A DNA stretch of 64,000 nt, from the NCBI GenBank assembly GCA_964633205.1, contig CAZWFN010000001.1:62001-126000 (forward strand). Direction: 5' to 3'. Under the pieces are notes generated by a model. It was not told the DNA's origin. It was given only the letters and a program-made list of their open reading frames with translations, and ran no database searches. A program made the translations under genes and the position numbers. Numbering within the stretch: the stretch's first letter is position 1; each line of letters opens with the position of its first letter. Source of the stretch: CAYVQE01 sp964633205 (GTDB taxonomy: Bacteria; Myxococcota; B64-G9). Of the stretch, positions 8,205 to 17,204 are shown piece after piece.

Positions 8205-8797
8205 TCAGCGGAGCAGCCCCCGCAGCGCGGTGGCCCCACCGGGCGGCAGCGGGTCGCGCCGATCGGGCTTCTGGGGGCGGGCGTCGATACGCCAGCCCAC
8301 CCCGCTGAAGATGGTGGCCGCCAGGCCGTGGTTGTGCTTCATCATGGGCGCGCGGGCGCCGAGGTAGAAGCGCAGGCCGAGATCGCCCAGCCGCACCTGG
8401 ATGGAGCCGGCAATGCCGAGCTGGTGCTCAAGCCGGCATGGGCGTCGAGGTCGATGTGGGCGCCGAAGCCGTCCTTGACCTTGGAGCCGAGGCCGGTGCG
8501 GGCCCACAGTTGCAGGTTGCCCGGGAAGAACGAATCGTCCGGGCCGACCGCATAGCCCCAGCCCAGCCCGGTGCCGAAATGGCGCCAGGGATAGTAGCTG
8601 GCTGCGACGGACTGTTTGAAGCCGGTGCCGTCCTTGGTCAGGCAGATGTCGATCGAGGTGCCGGCGGCGACCACGTCCTGCTCCAGGTCGTAGACGTTGC
8701 GGATGGTGTGGCGCCGCTTGCCACAACCGCCCGCGCCGGCCGCCAGCCCCAGCGTCACCAGCAGCCCCCAAGCGAACACAACCCGCCCGCGACCCAT
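8205..8797 (-). pseudogene. Lipoprotein interrupted by a single-base frameshift
   Basis: The ATG at 8797 is preceded by GGAGG. A lipoprotein signal follows (VVFAWGLLVTLGLAAGAGGC, lipobox GAGGC), then a domain with aromatic and glycine-rich beta-type sequence ('YYPWRHFGTGLGWGYAVG', 'NLQLWARTGLGSKV'). After '...DLDAHAG' near 8432 the continuing frame gives low-complexity Ser/Ala/Pro and ends at 8342. The neighbouring frame instead continues with plausible protein ('LEHQLGIAGSIQVRLGDLGLRF') to a stop at 8205. One extra C in GGCTT would restore a protein of about 197 residues. It is either a real frameshift or a sequencing/assembly error. No known function. Confidence 0.6.
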
Positions 8798-9003
8798 CGC
8801 GACCTCCAGTTGCATCGTCAACCAGGGAACGGTAGCCCAGTGACCGGATGGGGACAAGCTGTTTCACGGCACCCCCGGTGAACGGCCTGGCCGGCCGGAC
8901 CGGGCCCGGGCTATACTCGGGACGCCAGCGGCCATGGGAGGTGCCTGGTGTCGCGAATTCGTCCACCCGCCAGCGGTGAGTGAAAACGCAACGGAGAATG
9001 ATC

Positions 9004-9909
9004 ATGGAACTGATCGCCAATCCGCTGGAAGTCATCCCCCGCCGGGCGTCGTGGCGCACCTACGACGGCGAGCCGCTGGCGGACGAGCCGGCCCAGCGCC
9101 TGTCGACTCTGCTGGCCGATCCGCCCGAGCCGCCCTTCGGCTCCCGGGTGCGGCTGCACCTGCTGGCCGACTTCGACGCCGAGGCCCGCGGGGTGACCAA
9201 GCTGGGCACCTACGGCGTCATCAAGGGCGCCCGCAACTACCTGGTGGGCCGGGTCCAGAAAGGTCCCCAGGCCATGGTGGACTACGGCTTTGCGTTCGAG
9301 TGGGCCATCCTGCAGGCCACCGCCTTGGGGTTGGGCACCTGCTGGCTGGGCGGCACCCTGAAACGCTCGGCATTCGGCCGGGCGGTAGGCGCCGGGGAGG
9401 ACGAGCTGATCCCGGCCGTCAGCCCGGTCGGCCGGGCCAGATCCAAACGCCGCGCCCTGGACCGGGTCATGCGCTGGGGAGCCGCCTCGGCCCGCCGCAA
9501 GGACCCGGCTGCGCTGTTCTTCGCGGGCGACTTCGACACGCCCGCCGACCTGGCCGCCTTGGGCGACTGGAGCCAGGTGCTGCAAATGGTCCGGCTGGGC
9601 CCGTCGGCCTCCAACAAGCAGCCCTGGCGGGTGGTGGTCGGGCCCGGCAAGGAGCGCTTCGATCTGTTCATCCAGCGCAACCCCGGCTACGGCCTGCTCG
9701 GCGACGTGGACCTGCAGCGCATCGACGCCGGCATCGCCAGCTGCCACTTCCAGTCGACCGCCGAGGCGCTGCAGCTGCCCGGCGCTTGGAAGCACGAAGA
9801 ACCCGCAGCGATCTCAGCGCCCGAACGAACCGAGTACGTGCTGACCTGGGTGACGAGCTCGACAGCGGCGGAACGGGTCGGCCTTGACCCGTCGGACGGC
9901 CGGGGATAA
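9004..9909 (+). CDS. Nitroreductase-family protein (TM1586-type)
   Basis: 301 residues, starting at ATG 9004 with GGAG nine bases upstream. It has an N-terminal 'IPRRASWRTYDGEPL', the nitroreductase-type opening R.S.R.Y that contacts FMN, a central 'ATALGLGTCWLGGTLKRSAF', and a second R/S/N block 'VRLGPSASNKQPWRVVV' (residues about 199-215). The arrangement with a central 'ALGLGTCWLGGT' followed by a late 'GPSASNKQPW' matches the putative TM-type nitroreductases that contain a pseudo-repeat. Expected: FMN-dependent, NAD(P)H-driven reductase of unknown substrate. A TATACT at 8912-8917 could be its -10 box but lacks a clear -35. panE starts nine bases after its stop, suggesting co-transcription. 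Confidence 0.75.
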   Translation: MELIANPLEVIPRRASWRTYDGEPLADEPAQRLSTLLADPPEPPFGSRVRLHLLADFDAEARGVTKLGTYGVIKGARNYLVGRVQKGPQAMVDYGFAFEWAILQATALGLGTCWLGGTLKRSAFGRAVGAGEDELIPAVSPVGRARSKRRALDRVMRWGAASARRKDPAALFFAGDFDTPADLAALGDWSQVLQMVRLGPSASNKQPWRVVVGPGKERFDLFIQRNPGYGLLGDVDLQRIDAGIASCHFQSTAEALQLPGAWKHEEPAAISAPERTEYVLTWVTSSTAAERVGLDPSDGRG

Positions 9910-9918
9910 GGGGAAGGC

Positions 9919-10845
9919 ATGGAGCGGGTGGCGGTCATCGGCCCTGGGGCCATCGGTTCGCTGTTCGCCGCGCGGCTGGCGCGGGCCGGCGTGGAGGTGT
10001 CCCTGCTCGACCACCGGGCCGAACGCGCCGCCCAGCTGCGGGCCTCGGGCATCGCGGTGCGCGGGGTGGACGGCGACTATAAGGTCGAGCTGCCGGTGGC
10101 CATCGACGCCCGCGAGGTGGGCGTGGTCGACCTGGTGCTGGTCAGCGTCAAGGCCTACAACACCGAGGCCGCCCTGCGCCAGCACCTGGCTCTGGTGGGG
10201 CCCGACAGCGTGGTCTGGTCGCTGCAAAACGGCTTGGGCAACGTCGAGGCCATGGGCCGGGTGGTGGCGCCCGCGCAGGTGCTGGGCGGCTCGACCACCA
10301 TCGGCGCCAACCTGATGGGCCCCGGCCGGGTGCACCACGCCGGCGAGGGCGAGGTCATCCTGGGCGAGCTCGACGGCAGCCGCAGCCAGCGGGCCGAACA
10401 ACTGGCCCACCTGCTGGGCCGGGCCGGCTTCGAGGTCCTGATCAGCGACGACATCCAGCGCGTCATCTGGAACAAGCTGTTGGTCAACGTGGGCATCAAC
10501 GCCCTGACCGCTCTGCTCTGGGTGCGCAACGGCGTGCTGGCCGAGCACCAATCGGCGCGGGCGCTGATGGGCGCGGCCGTGGCCGAGGCGGTGGCCGCGG
10601 CCGCCGGCCAGGGGCTGGAGTTCGACCGCGACAGCGTCCAGGCCCGGGTCGAGCAGGTGGCCCGGCGCACCGCCAACAACCGCTCCAGCATGCTGGCCGA
10701 CATGCAGCACAAGCGCCGCACCGAGATCGACTTCCTCAACGGTGCCATCGCCCGGCTGACCGAGGCCCCGGTCAACCGGACCCTGACCCAGCTGATCCAC
10801 GCCCTGGAGGCCACCACCGCCCAGCGCCAACCGATCGACGGTTGA
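9919..10845 (+). CDS. panE: 2-Dehydropantoate 2-reductase (ketopantoate reductase)
   Basis: 308 residues. The N-terminal NADPH-binding motif VIGPGAIGSLFAARLARAG (residues 5-23) and 'VLVSVKAYNTEAAL' are typical of PanE/ApbA. The mid-region 'LQNGLGN' and 'TTIGANLMGPGRVHHAGEG' are family landmarks, and 'IWNKLLVNVGINALTALL' begins the helical C-terminal domain with the catalytic lysine in WNKL. It reduces ketopantoate to pantoate for pantothenate and coenzyme A synthesis. It stands directly before panB, so two consecutive steps are encoded together. Length is normal for the family. Confidence 0.92.
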   Translation: MERVAVIGPGAIGSLFAARLARAGVEVSLLDHRAERAAQLRASGIAVRGVDGDYKVELPVAIDAREVGVVDLVLVSVKAYNTEAALRQHLALVGPDSVVWSLQNGLGNVEAMGRVVAPAQVLGGSTTIGANLMGPGRVHHAGEGEVILGELDGSRSQRAEQLAHLLGRAGFEVLISDDIQRVIWNKLLVNVGINALTALLWVRNGVLAEHQSARALMGAAVAEAVAAAAGQGLEFDRDSVQARVEQVARRTANNRSSMLADMQHKRRTEIDFLNGAIARLTEAPVNRTLTQLIHALEATTAQRQPIDG

Positions 10846-10869
10846 CGCCCCCGCGCCCGGCCGTAAACT
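10842..10869 (+). promoter_or_regulatory. Putative sigma-70-type promoter for panB
   Basis: TTGACG (10842-10847), a 16-base spacer, then TAAACT (10864-10869). It overlaps the panE stop codon and lies about 68 bases before the panB ATG at 10937. The match is good but this is a single GC-rich site judged by eye. Confidence 0.4.
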
Positions 10870-10936
10870 GAGTTCCGAACAGCCGCGGCCGTCAGCTCCG
10901 CTGCGCCGGAGCGATGGACCGCAAAAGGAGCGACGC

Positions 10937-11794
10937 ATGCCTGCAGAAAAGGTGGATCAGACCGCACTCGGCAAAATGAAAGAAGCCGGCGAGCCGATCA
11001 CCATGGTGACGGCCTACGATGCGCCCAGCGCCCGCATCGCCGACGCGGCCGGCGTGGACACGGTGCTGGTGGGCGACTCGGCCGCCAACGTGGTGCTGGG
11101 CCACGCCGACACCATCCCCATCACCGTGGACGAACTGCTGCACCACACCCGGGCGGTGCGCCGCGGGCTGGAGCGCGCCATGCTGATCGGCGACATGCCC
11201 TTCATGTCCTACAACGTCTCGACCGAGCAGGCGGTGGCCAACGCCGGTCGCTTCTGCAAGGAGGCCGGCGCCGACGCGGTCAAGCTCGAGGGCGGCGGCT
11301 GGGTGGCCGAGACCGCCGCCGCCATGGTGCGCGCCGGCATCCCCACCGTGGGCCACCTGGGCCTGACGCCGCAGACCGCTTCCAGCCTGGGCGGCTACAA
11401 GGTCCAGGGCAAGACCGCCGCCGGCGCCCGGCAGATCGTCGACGACGCGCTGGCGCTGGAGCGCGCCGGGGTCATCATGCTGGTGCTCGAGTGCGTGCCG
11501 GCCCGGCTCGGCAGCTTGTTGGCCGGCAAGCTGCAGGTGCCGGTCATCGGCATCGGCGCCGGCAGCGGCTGCGACGGCCAGGTGCTGGTCTTCCACGACC
11601 TGGTGGGCATCGCCGCCGGCTTCACCCCCAAGTTCGTCAAGCGCTACGCCGAGGCCGGCCAGCTGATGCAGGACGCCGTGGCCGACTACTGCCGCGAGGT
11701 CAAGGCCCGCGACTTCCCCGGCCCCGACCACAGCTTCGCCATCCCCGACGAGGAGTTCGCCGAGCTGGAAGAGACGCTCGGGTCACGGTCCTGA
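10937..11794 (+). CDS. panB: 3-Methyl-2-oxobutanoate hydroxymethyltransferase (ketopantoate hydroxymethyltransferase)
   Basis: 285 residues with a full set of PanB landmarks: 'MVTAYDAPSARIADAAGVDTVLVGDS' in two blocks near residues 23-48, including the metal-binding DS; 'GDMPFMSYN'; 'AVKLEGG'; 'VGHLGLTPQT'; 'VLECVPA' with the catalytic Glu; and 'GIGAGSGCDGQVLVFHD'. It uses methylene-tetrahydrofolate to add a hydroxymethyl group to alpha-ketoisovalerate, making ketopantoate, the substrate of the PanE encoded just upstream. The AAAAGGAG ribosome binding site fits. Usual length (about 265-285). Confidence 0.95.
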   Translation: MPAEKVDQTALGKMKEAGEPITMVTAYDAPSARIADAAGVDTVLVGDSAANVVLGHADTIPITVDELLHHTRAVRRGLERAMLIGDMPFMSYNVSTEQAVANAGRFCKEAGADAVKLEGGGWVAETAAAMVRAGIPTVGHLGLTPQTASSLGGYKVQGKTAAGARQIVDDALALERAGVIMLVLECVPARLGSLLAGKLQVPVIGIGAGSGCDGQVLVFHDLVGIAAGFTPKFVKRYAEAGQLMQDAVADYCREVKARDFPGPDHSFAIPDEEFAELEETLGSRS

Positions 11795-11860
11795 TCGGGG
11801 ACCGGCGGCATCGCACCGACCGCACTCGAAAAAGCGCTCGACGAGTCAAGTTGTGGGATT

Positions 11861-12412
11861 TCAGCTCGAAGTTCGGCTCGCCGTCTCGCCGGGCTCGAAC
11901 GGTGCGACCGTACCGCCTGACTCCTCGACGACCTCGAGAAAGACCACCAGGTTGCTGCCGGACTGTCCCGATCTCGCTGAAGGCGTGCGCATCGCCTCGA
12001 AGCCCCGGCTGCGGGCTTGGCGGGCAATCTCCTGTGGCAGACTATATGCACCGAGACCGGTTTGCACGAGATGTGCCGGCTCGATACCCAGGGCGTGCTG
12101 TGCGACCGAGTCCGTCAGATCCAGAACCCGGGACAGCTCGACCGCGAACGCAGCCGTGTACCAGGCCGACTCCTCGATGGGGACGGTCATGAAGATCCTG
12201 GCCGATTCGTTCATGCTCAGGCTTGGTGAATCGGACAGGTAGAGCACCCGATCCTCTTCGGTCGTGTGGTAACGCCCTTCCACCCGGGCCGAACCTTCGG
12301 GGCTGTCCACCTGCCCGCGATGCTTGTATTTCACGGTCCGATACCAGCGCCCCGCGATGATCTTGGCGCCAATTCCCTCAAGGGCACTGAAGTCGATGCC
12401 GGTACGGCTCAC
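11861..12412 (-). CDS. RES-domain toxin (NAD+-degrading type)
   Basis: 183 residues from a GTG at 12412 that overlaps the antitoxin stop (GTGA), the normal coupling in RES-Xre modules. The three signature residues are visible: R47 in VEGRYH, E69 in SLSMNE and S145 in 'MRTPSAR'. 'RVLYLSDSPSLSMNE' is a close match to the family core. Known: RES toxins such as MbcT deplete NAD+ by phosphorolysis or hydrolysis and are held inactive by an Xre/MbcA-type antitoxin. The longer open frame upstream to 12532 runs inside the antitoxin gene and is not needed. Confidence 0.85.
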   Translation of the reverse strand: MSRTGIDFSALEGIGAKIIAGRWYRTVKYKHRGQVDSPEGSARVEGRYHTTEEDRVLYLSDSPSLSMNESARIFMTVPIEESAWYTAAFAVELSRVLDLTDSVAQHALGIEPAHLVQTGLGAYSLPQEIARQARSRGFEAMRTPSARSGQSGSNLVVFLEVVEESGGTVAPFEPGETASRTSS

Positions 12413-12822
12413 CCGGGGATTCCCCACTCGGCCCTTTCGATCTCCTGCTCGAGCACCCGACGACCGTACTCGGACTGAATGAGGTCCATCGGGGGCTGAC
12501 CGAGGAATTCGGGATTCGGCCTGGTCAGCCAATCCTTGATGTGCTCCCTGGCGATCATCCCGTCCAACCGCTTGCTCAATTTCAGCAGGAAATCAAGCTC
12601 GTCTCGCAAATCTGCGGCCGGTTGCACGGATCCGGATTCCCAGCGGGCCACCGTCCGGGTCGACACATCGAGAAGCCGGGCGAACTCCTCCTGCGGGATA
12701 CCCAGGAAAACCCGCAGCTGCATGGGTCGAGGACGCCGCTTGCGGCCACCGCCGGGCTTGCGGACATCTTCGGCCTCTTCACTTCGTGCCGAATGCCTGG
12801 CGGACTTCAAGGCCTTTGCCAT
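12409..12822 (-). CDS. Xre-family antitoxin of the RES toxin
   Basis: 137 residues. A basic N-terminus precedes an Xre helix-turn-helix ('LRVFLGIPQEEFARLLDVSTRTVARWESG', about 36-64, written here in family order). The C-terminal part 'HIKDWLTRPNPEFLGQPPMDLIQSEYGRRVLE' is the MbcA/ParS-type toxin-binding domain (DUF2384-like), with the usual L..PN..F.G..P..L motif. The strong Shine-Dalgarno GGAGGTGA lies seven bases before the ATG. It should repress its own operon from the operator-like repeats at 12840-12902. Confidence 0.85.
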   Translation of the reverse strand: MAKALKSARHSARSEEAEDVRKPGGGRKRRPRPMQLRVFLGIPQEEFARLLDVSTRTVARWESGSVQPAADLRDELDFLLKLSKRLDGMIAREHIKDWLTRPNPEFLGQPPMDLIQSEYGRRVLEQEIERAEWGIPG

Positions 12823-12839
12823 GTCTCACCTCCAAATCG

Positions 12840-12902
12840 AGTATACCATTCCTCCGCAGAAACTGCTTCGATAGCGTATACAGCTCTGGTGGAATGGTAC
12901 TG
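12840..12902 (-). promoter_or_regulatory. Promoter/operator region of the Xre-RES operon
   Basis: On the minus strand a -10-like TATACT covers 12840-12845, 18-23 bases before the antitoxin ATG. Two identical GTATAC palindromes (12841-12846 and 12876-12881) lie 35 bases apart, and GTATACCATTCC (12841-12852) is repeated inverted as GGAATGGTAC (12891-12900). Such paired repeats fit autorepression by an Xre antitoxin. No convincing -35 is seen. Confidence 0.45.
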
Positions 12903-13140
12903 CTCTTGGCTTTGGTTGCGGCGGTAGCAGCGCTGTGACATATGTCTAGAATTGCGTCAAGGCATGAGTCAAGACGACAGCCAACACCGTCAACCCGGAT
13001 GGGACACCGAAAGCGACGAGGTGCTCGGGATGACTCGACAGCTGTGAACAGCGCTGCCGCCCCGGCCCGTCTGCAACGGGCGGAGGCGGTCGGCCCTTGG
13101 GTACCGGGGCCGGGGCGGCAGCCGATCGAAATCGTGGGTC
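12903..13140. other. Non-coding stretch, nothing recognised
   Basis: The stretch between the Xre-RES operator repeats and the end of the Cys-rich lipoprotein. I see no convincing gene, RNA or terminator. The open frames here are composition artefacts without start signals. Confidence 0.4.
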
Positions 13141-13728
13141 TCAGCCGGTGGGTTCGGGGCTGTCCGAGCCACCGCCCTCTTCGTCCTCGGCCATGAACAC
13201 ATCCAAGCCGCACTGCTCCATGCAGGCCTCGGTGGCGTCGTCCAGCTCGGCGCAATCGGCCTTGTTGAAGCAGCTGCCGATGCAGTCGAGCACCGAGTTG
13301 TTGAACATGGCCATCATGCCGTAGGCCTCGGCCATCTCGGACTGCATCCGGTCCAGACAGGCCTCCACGGTGAGCTCGCCGCTGGCATCGCATTCGACCA
13401 TCTTGCGGCACATGTCCTCGAACAGCTCGTCGACCGGCTTGGTGGACACACCGGCGGCAGCCTGCTCCATGCAGATATCGCCGTTCTGCTCCAGCTCGGC
13501 GCAGGAAGTGTCCAGCATGCAGTTGCCCAGCTTCTCGTAGACCGAGGAGCGCAGCACGTCCTTGAAGGCGTCGCATTGCTGCAGGCAATCGGTCTCGCTG
13601 TCCTCGGGGTAGCACTCGACCACCTTGGCGCAGACCGCCGAGCAGCTCGGCCCATCCGAGCCGCAGCCGGCCAGCGCCAGCGCCAGGCCCACCCCCACCA
13701 TCGTCGTCAACATCAAACCGGTACGCAT
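13141..13728 (-). CDS. Cys-rich lipoprotein of unknown function
   Basis: 195 residues from ATG 13728, chosen because GGAGG lies just upstream and because it yields a clean lipoprotein signal (MRTGLMLTTMVGVGLALALAGC, lipobox LAGC). The mature part holds about sixteen cysteines in repeated C-x3-C helical hairpin-like units ('CSAVCAKVVECYP', 'CRKMVECDAS', 'CIGSCFNKADCAEL') and an acidic C-terminus ending GGGSDSPEPTG. Such Cys-x3-Cys helical repeats are frequent in Myxococcota surface lipoproteins. A structural or binding role at the outer membrane is likely, but no function can be named. Confidence 0.75.
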   Translation of the reverse strand: MRTGLMLTTMVGVGLALALAGCGSDGPSCSAVCAKVVECYPEDSETDCLQQCDAFKDVLRSSVYEKLGNCMLDTSCAELEQNGDICMEQAAAGVSTKPVDELFEDMCRKMVECDASGELTVEACLDRMQSEMAEAYGMMAMFNNSVLDCIGSCFNKADCAELDDATEACMEQCGLDVFMAEDEEGGGSDSPEPTG

Positions 13729-14098
13729 CGTATCCTCCAGCGGGCCTCGTCGATTGCGGTTCGCCGGCCGGTGGCCCTCGGCCCGGCCGGGCCCCGGCTG
13801 CAACTCCCGCCAGCCGCGGGTTGGCACTGCTGGCCAACAGCAGCAAGCTCCGTGCCAGTCCTTCGAAGGACCGTCCCCGGCTTCCGGATCACCCCGGCTG
13901 GAACACAACACGTTGGAAAAATTAGACTTACCGTGCATGCTGGCCGCCGTCCGGGCGGACCGGTCGCGGGCCCGGCCGAGCGCGGGTGTCGCTATCGCGT
14001 CTCGGGTGTGACATCGGCGCCATGGCAACGCGGCTCCGGATACCCGAAAACGCAGGCGGCTATCGACCTGCGCGCCGATCCGGCTGTATAATGGAGCC
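13729..14098. other. Intergenic stretch with a divergent promoter at its right end
   Basis: 370 bases between the Cys-rich lipoprotein (leftward) and a 51-residue membrane protein (rightward). Apart from the promoter-like site at 14063-14092 I see no gene, hairpin terminator or RNA gene. A short A/T-richer segment occurs near 13905-13930. Confidence 0.4.
14063..14092 (+). promoter_or_regulatory. Promoter with consensus -10 box
   Basis: A perfect TATAAT (14087-14092) with TCGACC (14063-14068, four of six matches to TTGACA) 18 bases upstream. Transcription would start at about 14099, exactly at the ATG of the small protein, so the mRNA may be leaderless. Confidence 0.5.
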
Positions 14099-14254
14099 AT
14101 GGATCCAGAACCCCCTCCCGAAGACCAGGTTCCCAGGCGCGCGCAGCTCCGCCTGGCCGGCGTCGGCCCGGTGCGCGGTGGCAAGCTGCTGGGTTGGTTG
14201 GCGGCGGCGGTGCTGGCAGCGGTGCTGACGGTGCTGCTGCTGATCGGTCGCTGA
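14099..14254 (+). CDS. Small single-pass membrane protein
   Basis: 51 residues: a proline- and charge-rich N-terminus (MDPEPPPEDQVPRRAQLRL) followed by a hydrophobic helix (LLGWLAAAVLAAVLTVLLLIGR) that ends at the stop. It has the shape of a tail-anchored or small bitopic protein. The consensus promoter immediately upstream and the ATGGAGCC preceding the start support expression. It converges on the purH operon with an 18-base gap. Too short for family assignment. Confidence 0.45.
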   Translation: MDPEPPPEDQVPRRAQLRLAGVGPVRGGKLLGWLAAAVLAAVLTVLLLIGR

Positions 14255-14272
14255 CCGGCCGGCGGGCCGCGC

Positions 14273-15523
<1,251 letters not shown>

Positions 15524-15527
15524 GGGC

Positions 15528-16217
15528 TCAGGCTCCCTTCTTGTCGTAGCAGCCGTGCATCTCGGCGGCGGTCCGCTCGCCCAGCCAGCCGGCGATGGCC
15601 GCGTCGTAGGCGGCGGTATGGGCGAAGGCCTTCTGGGCCAGCTCGAAGCGGCTGGCCAGGTCGATGCGTCCGCCGGCGGCGCGCATCTTGGCGATCAGCG
15701 CCCCGTAATCGTCCGGGTCGGTCACCGAGGCCACCCGCAGGTAGTTCTTGGCGGCCGCCCGCACCATGCAGGGTCCACCGATATCGATGTTGGCCCGCGC
15801 CTGCTCCACGGTCACGTCCGGCCGGGCCACGGTCTCGGCGAAGGGGTAGAGGTTGCAGACCACCATGTCGATGGGCACCGAGCCGGTGCGTGCCAGATCC
15901 TGCTGGTGGTCCGGATTGAAGGTCTCGGTCAGCAACCCGAGGTAGATCTTGAAGTCCAGCGTCTTGACCAGCCCGCCCTGGGTCTCCGGCTGGCCGGTGT
16001 ACTGTGACACGGGCAGCAGCCGCCGCTCTGCCGCCTGAGGACCCAGGATCTCGGCGATACGGGCGTGGGTGCCACCGGTCGATAAAAAGCGGATGCTGTC
16101 GTTGATGCTGGCCAGGCCGTTGATCAGCACCGGCAGCTCCCGCTTGTCCGAGACGCTGACCAGCACGTGGGACGGTCGGATCCAGTCCTCCACCTCGCGA
16201 ACGACGTTGCCTGCCAT
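15528..16217 (-). CDS. purH: IMP cyclohydrolase, separate PurH N-terminal domain
   Basis: 229 residues equal to the N-terminal MGS-like cyclohydrolase domain of PurH: 'ALVSVSDK'-type start (here VLVSVSDKRELP), 'FLSTGGTHARIAE', 'ETQGGLVKTLDFKIYLGLL', 'DMVVCNLYPFAETVA', 'NIDIGGPCMVRAAAKNY'. It ends with 'KAFAHTAAYDAAIAGWL', exactly where bifunctional PurH continues into the transformylase. ATG 16217 is preferred over GTG 16223 because GGAGG lies five bases upstream. It closes FAICAR to IMP. Lies 20 bases after purN. Split PurH genes are known in some Deltaproteobacteria. Confidence 0.9.
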   Translation of the reverse strand: MAGNVVREVEDWIRPSHVLVSVSDKRELPVLINGLASINDSIRFLSTGGTHARIAEILGPQAAERRLLPVSQYTGQPETQGGLVKTLDFKIYLGLLTETFNPDHQQDLARTGSVPIDMVVCNLYPFAETVARPDVTVEQARANIDIGGPCMVRAAAKNYLRVASVTDPDDYGALIAKMRAAGGRIDLASRFELAQKAFAHTAAYDAAIAGWLGERTAAEMHGCYDKKGA

Positions 16218-16237
16218 GACCACCTCCTGGGTCGTGC

Positions 16238-16918
16238 CTATTCGATCTCTGCCAAGGGATCCCGCTCGCGGCCGTCGATCAGCACCCGGCCGCCGGCCAC
16301 CCGCACCCGGCCCTCGGCCAGCAGACGGATGACCCGGGGATACAGCCGATGCTCGACGGCCAGCCCGCGCCGGCGCAGGTCGTCGAGCGCATCGTCGGGC
16401 TGCACGGGCACCCGCGCCTGGCGGATGATGGGCCCGGTATCCATGCCGGCGTCGACGAAGTGAACCGTGATGCGCGTCTCGTCCAGCCGCTCGGGATGCG
16501 CCTGCAACAGGCCCATGGCGAATTCGTAGCCATGGGCGCCCTGGTAGGCCCGGGTGTCGGCCGGGTGGATGTTGATCACGCCCGGCCGGCCGGCGGCCGG
16601 ATCGGCGAAGGCCTCGAGCAGCACCGGGGTGACCAGGCGCATGTAGCCGGCCAGCACGGCCAGCTCGGGCCGGTAGGGCTCGAGCCGGCGCAGGATTTCA
16701 CGCTCGTGCTGCTGGCGCGAGCCGAATTCGCGGTGATCGATTGCCAGCGCCGCCACCCCGGCCCGCCGCGCCCGCTCCAGCCCGCCGGCCGCCGGCTCGT
16801 TGGCCACCACCGCTACGGTCACAGCCGGGAAGTCCGGTGCGGCGCAAGCGTCGAGGATGGCCTGCAGGTTGGACCCGCCGCCCGAGACGAACACCGCCAA
16901 ACGCAGCTTGTGACCCAT
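16238..16918 (-). CDS. purN: Phosphoribosylglycinamide formyltransferase
   Basis: 226 residues from ATG 16918, with GGGGAGG upstream. Family landmarks: 'LAVFVSGGGSNLQAILDA' at the N-terminus, 'LAGYMRLVTPVLLEAF' and 'GVINIHPADTRAYQGAHGYEFA'. This corresponds to the N-I-H-P...G.HG catalytic block, although the usual LLP is 'PADTRAY'. Then come 'TVHFVDAGMDTGPII' with the catalytic D in GMDTGP, and the C-terminal 'EHRLYP'. It formylates GAR with 10-formyl-tetrahydrofolate. It is the first gene of a purN - purH(N) - purH(C) operon and is divergent from fhs, the main source of that cofactor. Confidence 0.92.
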   Translation of the reverse strand: MGHKLRLAVFVSGGGSNLQAILDACAAPDFPAVTVAVVANEPAAGGLERARRAGVAALAIDHREFGSRQQHEREILRRLEPYRPELAVLAGYMRLVTPVLLEAFADPAAGRPGVINIHPADTRAYQGAHGYEFAMGLLQAHPERLDETRITVHFVDAGMDTGPIIRQARVPVQPDDALDDLRRRGLAVEHRLYPRVIRLLAEGRVRVAGGRVLIDGRERDPLAEIE

Positions 16919-17065
16919 GTCGGCCTCCCCGCCCTTCGGGCGGCCCGCAGCGCGGTCGCGCAGAACAAAGCACAAGCCATTCCGGGGTGCAAGCGGAAAC
17001 GGCAATCGTCCCAACGGTCTGTAAAGACAGGATTTTCAGTCAGGGATACAAAAGTTCGGTCGCCA

Positions 17066-17095
17066 TTGACACCACTTCTCCGGAATGTCTATGAT
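17066..17095 (+). promoter_or_regulatory. Sigma-70-type promoter for fhs
   Basis: TTGACA (17066-17071), an 18-base spacer, TATGAT (17090-17095): six of six and five of six consensus matches. The transcript would have a leader of about 100 bases before the fhs ATG at 17205. It is the strongest promoter-like site in this part of the window. Confidence 0.6.
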
Positions 17096-17204
17096 GGGCG
17101 GACCTTCAGGCACCGACACCACGCTGGCAGGGCTCGAAACCGCGGGACATGTGAAAACCGATAGTCCGTTCGCCCCTTTTTCATCCAACCGAGGAGGAGA
17201 AACC

